Assembly: GCA_902469965.1 (NCBI GenBank)
Contig: CABREP010000067.1
Location: 1 to 9,587 of the forward strand
DNA length: 9,587 nucleotides
Direction: 5' to 3'
From: Egerieimonas sp900552095
GTDB lineage: Bacteria; Bacillota; Clostridia; Lachnospirales; Lachnospiraceae
Both the position numbers and the translations under genes were made by a program. Shown piece by piece: positions 6,927-9,587 of the stretch; position 1 is the first letter of the stretch, and each line of letters opens with the position of its first letter. The notes under the pieces were generated by a model. That model did not search any database. It worked only from the letters and a program-made list of their open reading frames with translations, and was not told where the DNA came from.

Positions 6927-7670
6927 TCAGGCTCTCTGCCATTTACTTCTGTTTACTTTTTTTATAGAACGCACTACGAATCCATCTCCGGATGTCTCCT
7001 CAGAGGCCGCGATCGCTGCAGTGATCACTGCCACCAGCTCCAGATCATCTGTCAGGTCTTCCTCAACAGCTGCCACCGGCTCTGCTGCAGGCGCCGGTGC
7101 CGGTGCTTCCGTCTTTTTCTCCGGTCTGTTTACAAACTTGAACAAAGAAATCAGGAAGCTTAAGAAAATCAGAACCAGAAATACAATTCCCATGCCCATC
7201 AGGGTATTAAGTCCTGCCCGCTCCATATTCGTAGCAAGAGAATACTGTACATTTACCGCAATACTGGTTGCCGCACCTGTAGTCTTATCATAAGTGTAGG
7301 TAAACTCCACGTCTTCTTTCTCACACTCTGCCAGAACTACCGCGGTGTAATTCTCTTCTGTGTTCTCAGAAGTCACGCTTTTAATTTCTTCCAGCGCCCC
7401 TACTTCATCCGCCACGTCTTCCCATGCCTCCACAGCTGCAACAGTGAAGGTATCCTGAGATTCTTTGTAGGTTTCACGCTCTGCTTCTGTCAGGCTGGTC
7501 AGAGTCTCTGTCAGACCCTCCGCTCCCATCTCCAGGTCAGACTGGATCATTTCAAACTGAGCCTGATCCTTAGCGGAACTATCTTCCTCTTCCTTTCCGC
7601 AGGCTGCCATGGAAAAGGCAAGCATTCCCGTCAGCATGAGCACCGTTATTTTTTTCCATCTCTGCTTCAT
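6927..7670 (-). CDS. OadG-family decarboxylase gamma subunit with N-terminal lipoprotein domain
   Basis: This is probably the small membrane-anchoring gamma subunit of the Na+-pump decarboxylase, enlarged by an extracytoplasmic lipoprotein part. With the ATG at 7670 it has 247 residues. Residues 1-23 form a lipoprotein signal peptide (KQRWKK, hydrophobic core, then SMAAC with C24 as lipidation site). Residues 25-150 are an acidic, extracytoplasmic domain that I do not recognise. One membrane helix follows (about 158-180, MGMGIVFLVLIFLSFLISL). Next come an Ala/Pro linker (189-203) and the OadG-like cytoplasmic tail DDLELVAVITAAIAAS (208-223) ending in FVVRSIKKV (231-239). Ordinary OadG proteins are about 80-130 residues and lack the first part. 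The frame also offers a GTG at 7679, only 5 bases from the previous stop; the ATG with GGGGTGA about 8 bases upstream is preferred. It lies between the carboxyltransferase and the biotin carrier genes. Confidence 0.85.
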   Translation of the reverse strand: MKQRWKKITVLMLTGMLAFSMAACGKEEEDSSAKDQAQFEMIQSDLEMGAEGLTETLTSLTEAERETYKESQDTFTVAAVEAWEDVADEVGALEEIKSVTSENTEENYTAVVLAECEKEDVEFTYTYDKTTGAATSIAVNVQYSLATNMERAGLNTLMGMGIVFLVLIFLSFLISLFKFVNRPEKKTEAPAPAPAAEPVAAVEEDLTDDLELVAVITAAIAASEETSGDGFVVRSIKKVNRSKWQRA

Positions 7671-7684
7671 ATGCCTCACCCCGC

Positions 7685-9121
7685 TTAAACCGTGCCGTGC
7701 TTCTTGTCCGGACGGTTTTCCCTCTTTGTGAACAGCATTTCAAAAGCGCCAATCACATACTTTCTGGTATCTTCCGGCTGGATAATGGTATCCACATAAC
7801 CTCTTCTCGCTGCGGAAGTTACATTTGCCTGCAGATCTGCATACTCAGCCGCCTTCTCAGTAATCGTGGCCGCATCTGCATTCGCATACATAATCTTGGC
7901 TGCCATTTTCGCATCCATCATGCCGATCTCAGCGGAAGGCCATGCATAAACCATATCTGCGCCAATGGACTTGCTGTTCATAGCCAGATAAGCGCTTCCG
8001 TACGCTTTACCAATCACTACATTGACTTTCGGAACTGTAGCATCTGCAAAAGCATAGGTAAGTTCAGCTACCGCTTTCGCCATATTCGCCTCGGAACATT
8101 TGCTTGCATGGAACCCAGTCATATTGGTAAGCGTCAGCACCGGGATATTAAAAGCATCGCAGAATTTCACAAATCCTGCCGCTTTTTTGGCTCCTCTTGC
8201 AGTCAGTACCGGCTCAAAGCTCTCCGTCTTCTCGCCGTTCTCATCATAAATCTCCGTCCGGTTTGCCACGGCGCCCACAGTAGTACCGTTCAGCTTGATA
8301 AAGCCGGCAACCATATCTTTCGCGTAATCTGCTTTCACCTCGAAGAACACATTATCATCACTGATCTGGGAAAGGGCAATAGAAGTATCTCCCACACAAT
8401 TCTCCAGATCCTTGCATACCCGGTTCAGATCATCGCTGCATTCCATATAGGACATATCATCTTCGTTATTGGCCGGAAGCATAGTCACCAGGCTGCGGAT
8501 CTTAAACAGAATGTCCTCTTCACTTCCCACATAATCTACCAGACCGGTCTCCCTGCTCTGATAGTCAGCACCTGATGTATCACATTTTGCCGCCGTATTC
8601 CCCTCAATCGCATTGGGAGAATTTACAAAAAGCTTAGCCTTTTTCTCTTCCATGAAAGTGAAATCTGTCAGAGCCGGAATCAGTGCCAGACCGCCGCCGC
8701 AGTTTCCGAAGATGGCAGTAATCTGAGGAACTACTCCGCTGGCCATGGTCTGTGCCATATAAATCTGGCCGAAACCATTTAAAGCGTCTGTGGCCTCCTG
8801 CAGGCGCAGGCCTGCGCAGTCAACCAGTCCAATAACCGGTGCGCCGGTTTTCATGGCGAATTCATACAGTCTTGCAATCTTTCTGGCATGCATCTCACCG
8901 ATCGTTCCGTTTAACACAGAAGCATCCTGGCTGTATACATAAACCAGATTGCCGTCGATTACGCCGTAGCCGGTAATTACACCGTCAGAGGGCGTCTCTT
9001 TTGCAGACAAGTTGAAATCTGTGTTTCTGGCAGTAATCTGTCCACCGATCTCAACAAAACTGTTTTCGTCAAGTAAAGAAGCAATTCTTTGACTTGCTAA
9101 GCTTTGTGATGTGTTACTCAT
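7685..9121 (-). CDS. Acyl-CoA carboxyltransferase, MmdA/PccB-like (divergent)
   Basis: This crotonase-fold carboxyltransferase transfers a carboxyl group between an acyl-CoA and carrier-bound biotin. With the start at 9121 it has 478 residues, near but slightly below the usual MmdA/PccB length of about 510. The N-domain (about 1-225) carries the oxyanion-hole region GNCGGG (139-144) followed by LALIPALTDF. The C-domain (about 250-478) carries KAYGSAY (372-378), ATVPKVNVV and the block IGADMVYAWPSAEIGMM (386-402). The C-terminus KRENRPDKKHGTV resembles the family's KKHGNIPL end. Several hallmark motifs differ from standard members: CAGLRLQEA in place of GGARIQEG, and GFHASKCSE in place of the usual GFLPG..QE. 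Methylmalonyl-CoA is the default guess from the neighbours, but malonyl-CoA, glutaconyl-CoA or another acyl-CoA remains possible. A longer frame to 9136 is rejected because its ATG overlaps the ribosome site. It is the first gene of the five-gene operon. Confidence 0.9.
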   Translation of the reverse strand: MSNTSQSLASQRIASLLDENSFVEIGGQITARNTDFNLSAKETPSDGVITGYGVIDGNLVYVYSQDASVLNGTIGEMHARKIARLYEFAMKTGAPVIGLVDCAGLRLQEATDALNGFGQIYMAQTMASGVVPQITAIFGNCGGGLALIPALTDFTFMEEKKAKLFVNSPNAIEGNTAAKCDTSGADYQSRETGLVDYVGSEEDILFKIRSLVTMLPANNEDDMSYMECSDDLNRVCKDLENCVGDTSIALSQISDDNVFFEVKADYAKDMVAGFIKLNGTTVGAVANRTEIYDENGEKTESFEPVLTARGAKKAAGFVKFCDAFNIPVLTLTNMTGFHASKCSEANMAKAVAELTYAFADATVPKVNVVIGKAYGSAYLAMNSKSIGADMVYAWPSAEIGMMDAKMAAKIMYANADAATITEKAAEYADLQANVTSAARRGYVDTIIQPEDTRKYVIGAFEMLFTKRENRPDKKHGTV

Positions 9122-9128
9122 TCTTATG

Positions 9129-9134
9129 TCCTCC
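9129..9134 (-). promoter_or_regulatory. Ribosome binding site that fixes the carboxyltransferase start
   Basis: GGAGGA on the minus strand lies 7-8 bases before the ATG at 9119-9121. The alternative ATG at 9134-9136 overlaps this site and has no good Shine-Dalgarno of its own. Confidence 0.8.
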
Positions 9135-9178
9135 ATTTTCTATAAAAATAAAAGTTTAACCAATTTCTGCCGAATATT

Positions 9179-9207
9179 ATAATACATTGTTTACAAATTT
9201 TTTTCAA
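9179..9207 (-). promoter_or_regulatory. Predicted sigma-A promoter of the Na+-pump decarboxylase operon
   Basis: On the minus strand TTGAAA (9202-9207) and TATTAT (9179-9184) are separated by 17 bases. An overlapping TATAAT lies three bases further on, but its spacing to TTGAAA is 20. The whole 9137-9240 gap is very A/T-rich, as expected between the preceding terminator and a strongly expressed operon. The leader would be about 50 bases, with no obvious riboswitch structure. A short inverted repeat, TTGT-tt-ACAA (9187-9196), falls in the spacer; I do not assign a regulator to it. Confidence 0.6.
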
Positions 9208-9255
9208 TACTTTTAGCCTATTTTAGGAATGTTTTATCAAAAACAGACTCCTTCC

Positions 9256-9315
9256 AAAAGAAAAAGCCAGGACGGTTCCGGCGCTTTCGCGCAGACCTTC
9301 CTGGTTTTTTCTTTT
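9256..9315 (-). terminator. Intrinsic terminator after the Rpn-family nuclease gene
   Basis: A long imperfect hairpin pairs CCAGGA (9267-9272) with TCCTGG (9299-9304). An inner GGT/ACC pairing and GCGC-tttc-GCGC (9281-9292) cap it. On the minus strand it is followed by CTTTTTCTTTT, a good U-tract. The matching A-run on the other side (AAAAGAAAAA against TTTTTTCTTTT) would let it act in both directions. It starts just after the stop of the upstream partial gene and separates it from the decarboxylase operon promoter. Confidence 0.85.
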
Positions 9316-9323
9316 GCTGGCTT

Positions 9324-9587
9324 TCAGTTCGTGCCCGGCTCCAGTTCCCGGATCCGCTTTCTCAGCTCTTCCAGTTCCCTGTCTTTTTGATCTAGTTTTT
9401 CTTTCTGCTGGTCGATCTCCTCCTGCATCTCATCCATCATATACTGTACGGTATTCCGGTCCAGTTCCTGCAGTTCCCTCGAAAACATTTCCATGATATC
9501 CTCCACATTCCGGCATAAACGATAGATCTCTTCGTAAAGCTTCCCAAAATCCGGGCAGCACTCCAGAAGGTCCAGGATCGCCTCCGG
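9324..9587 (-). CDS. Rpn-family recombination-promoting nuclease/putative transposase, C-terminal part
   Basis: The reading frame enters from beyond the right edge with no stop, so the 87 residues visible here are only the C-terminus; the catalytic PD-(D/E)XK domain is outside the window. The visible part begins PEAILDLLECCPDFGKLYEE and continues through LCRNVEDIMEMFSREL and ELDRNTVQYMMDEMQ into a strongly charged coiled-coil tail (about the last 45 residues, rich in E, K, Q and R with heptad-like L/I spacing) ending EPGTN. The 'ELDRNTVxYMxxE' stretch before a coiled coil is, from memory, typical of Lachnospiraceae Rpn/PD-(D/E)XK nuclease-family transposase proteins. A short internal start (GTG at 9506) exists but should not be used as the gene start. 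It is followed directly by its own terminator and is not part of the decarboxylase operon. Confidence 0.75.
   Translation of the reverse strand, partial: PEAILDLLECCPDFGKLYEEIYRLCRNVEDIMEMFSRELQELDRNTVQYMMDEMQEEIDQQKEKLDQKDRELEELRKRIRELEPGTN

Noticed and set aside
7697..8575. A 292-codon plus-strand open frame opposite the acyl-CoA carboxyltransferase
   Set aside because: It is an antisense shadow of a gene with clear family motifs; the composition is atypical and no domain is visible.
9187..9196. TTGT-tt-ACAA inverted repeat in the decarboxylase promoter, considered as a Rex-type redox operator
   Set aside because: The arms are only 4 bases and the full TTGTTAANNNNTTAACAA-like pattern is not present; in such A/T-rich DNA this can occur by chance.
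9314..9496. A 60-codon plus-strand open frame at the right edge
   Set aside because: It overlaps the terminator and the coiled-coil coding region of the minus-strand nuclease gene, is Ser/Pro-rich and has no supporting signal.

Overview
The window looks like chromosomal DNA of a gut-type Lachnospiraceae bacterium (Bacillota, Clostridia; a Blautia/Ruminococcus/Dorea-like relative). I base this on strong AGGAGG-type ribosome sites, a membrane Na+-pumping biotin decarboxylase cluster, the FAD enzyme-cmk-ispH gene order, and the tail of an Rpn/PD-(D/E)XK nuclease-transposase of a type common in that family. This is inferred by eye, not by database search. Every gene I can support is on the minus strand, so transcription runs from high to low coordinates. 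No gene-free gap exceeds about 210 bases.

Right edge (9316-9587): the C-terminal 87 residues of an Rpn-family nuclease/transposase, followed by an intrinsic terminator (9256-9315).

Middle (9207 down to 3801): one five-gene operon with its own promoter and a closing hairpin terminator. In transcription order it encodes a divergent acyl-CoA-type carboxyltransferase (MmdA/PccB family), an OadG-like gamma subunit carried on a lipoprotein, a biotin carrier protein, the OadB Na+-translocating decarboxylase beta subunit, and an OadA/transcarboxylase-5S-type carboxyltransferase without its own biotin domain. Together they could form a membrane machine in which one biotin carrier is served by two different carboxyltransferases and can be decarboxylated by OadB with Na+ export. 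That would combine a transcarboxylase (acyl-CoA/2-oxoacid carboxyl exchange) with a sodium pump. The true CoA substrate cannot be read from the sequence.

Left (3780 down to 2): a second operon with an extended -10 promoter: an RpiR/MurR-type SIS-domain regulator, an HI0933/BaiN-family flavoprotein, cytidylate kinase (cmk) and IspH (last step of the MEP isoprenoid pathway). The genes are tightly packed (ATGA overlap, then gaps of 12 and 2 bases), so they are very likely co-transcribed. IspH ends with a stop codon at the very edge of the window, so it is not fused to ribosomal protein S1 as it is in some clostridia.

The most interesting features are the two-carboxyltransferase composition of the Na+-pump operon, the lipoprotein extension of its gamma subunit, the divergent active-site motifs of its acyl-CoA carboxyltransferase, and a pair of identical 8-bp palindromes forming the terminator just upstream of the regulator's promoter.
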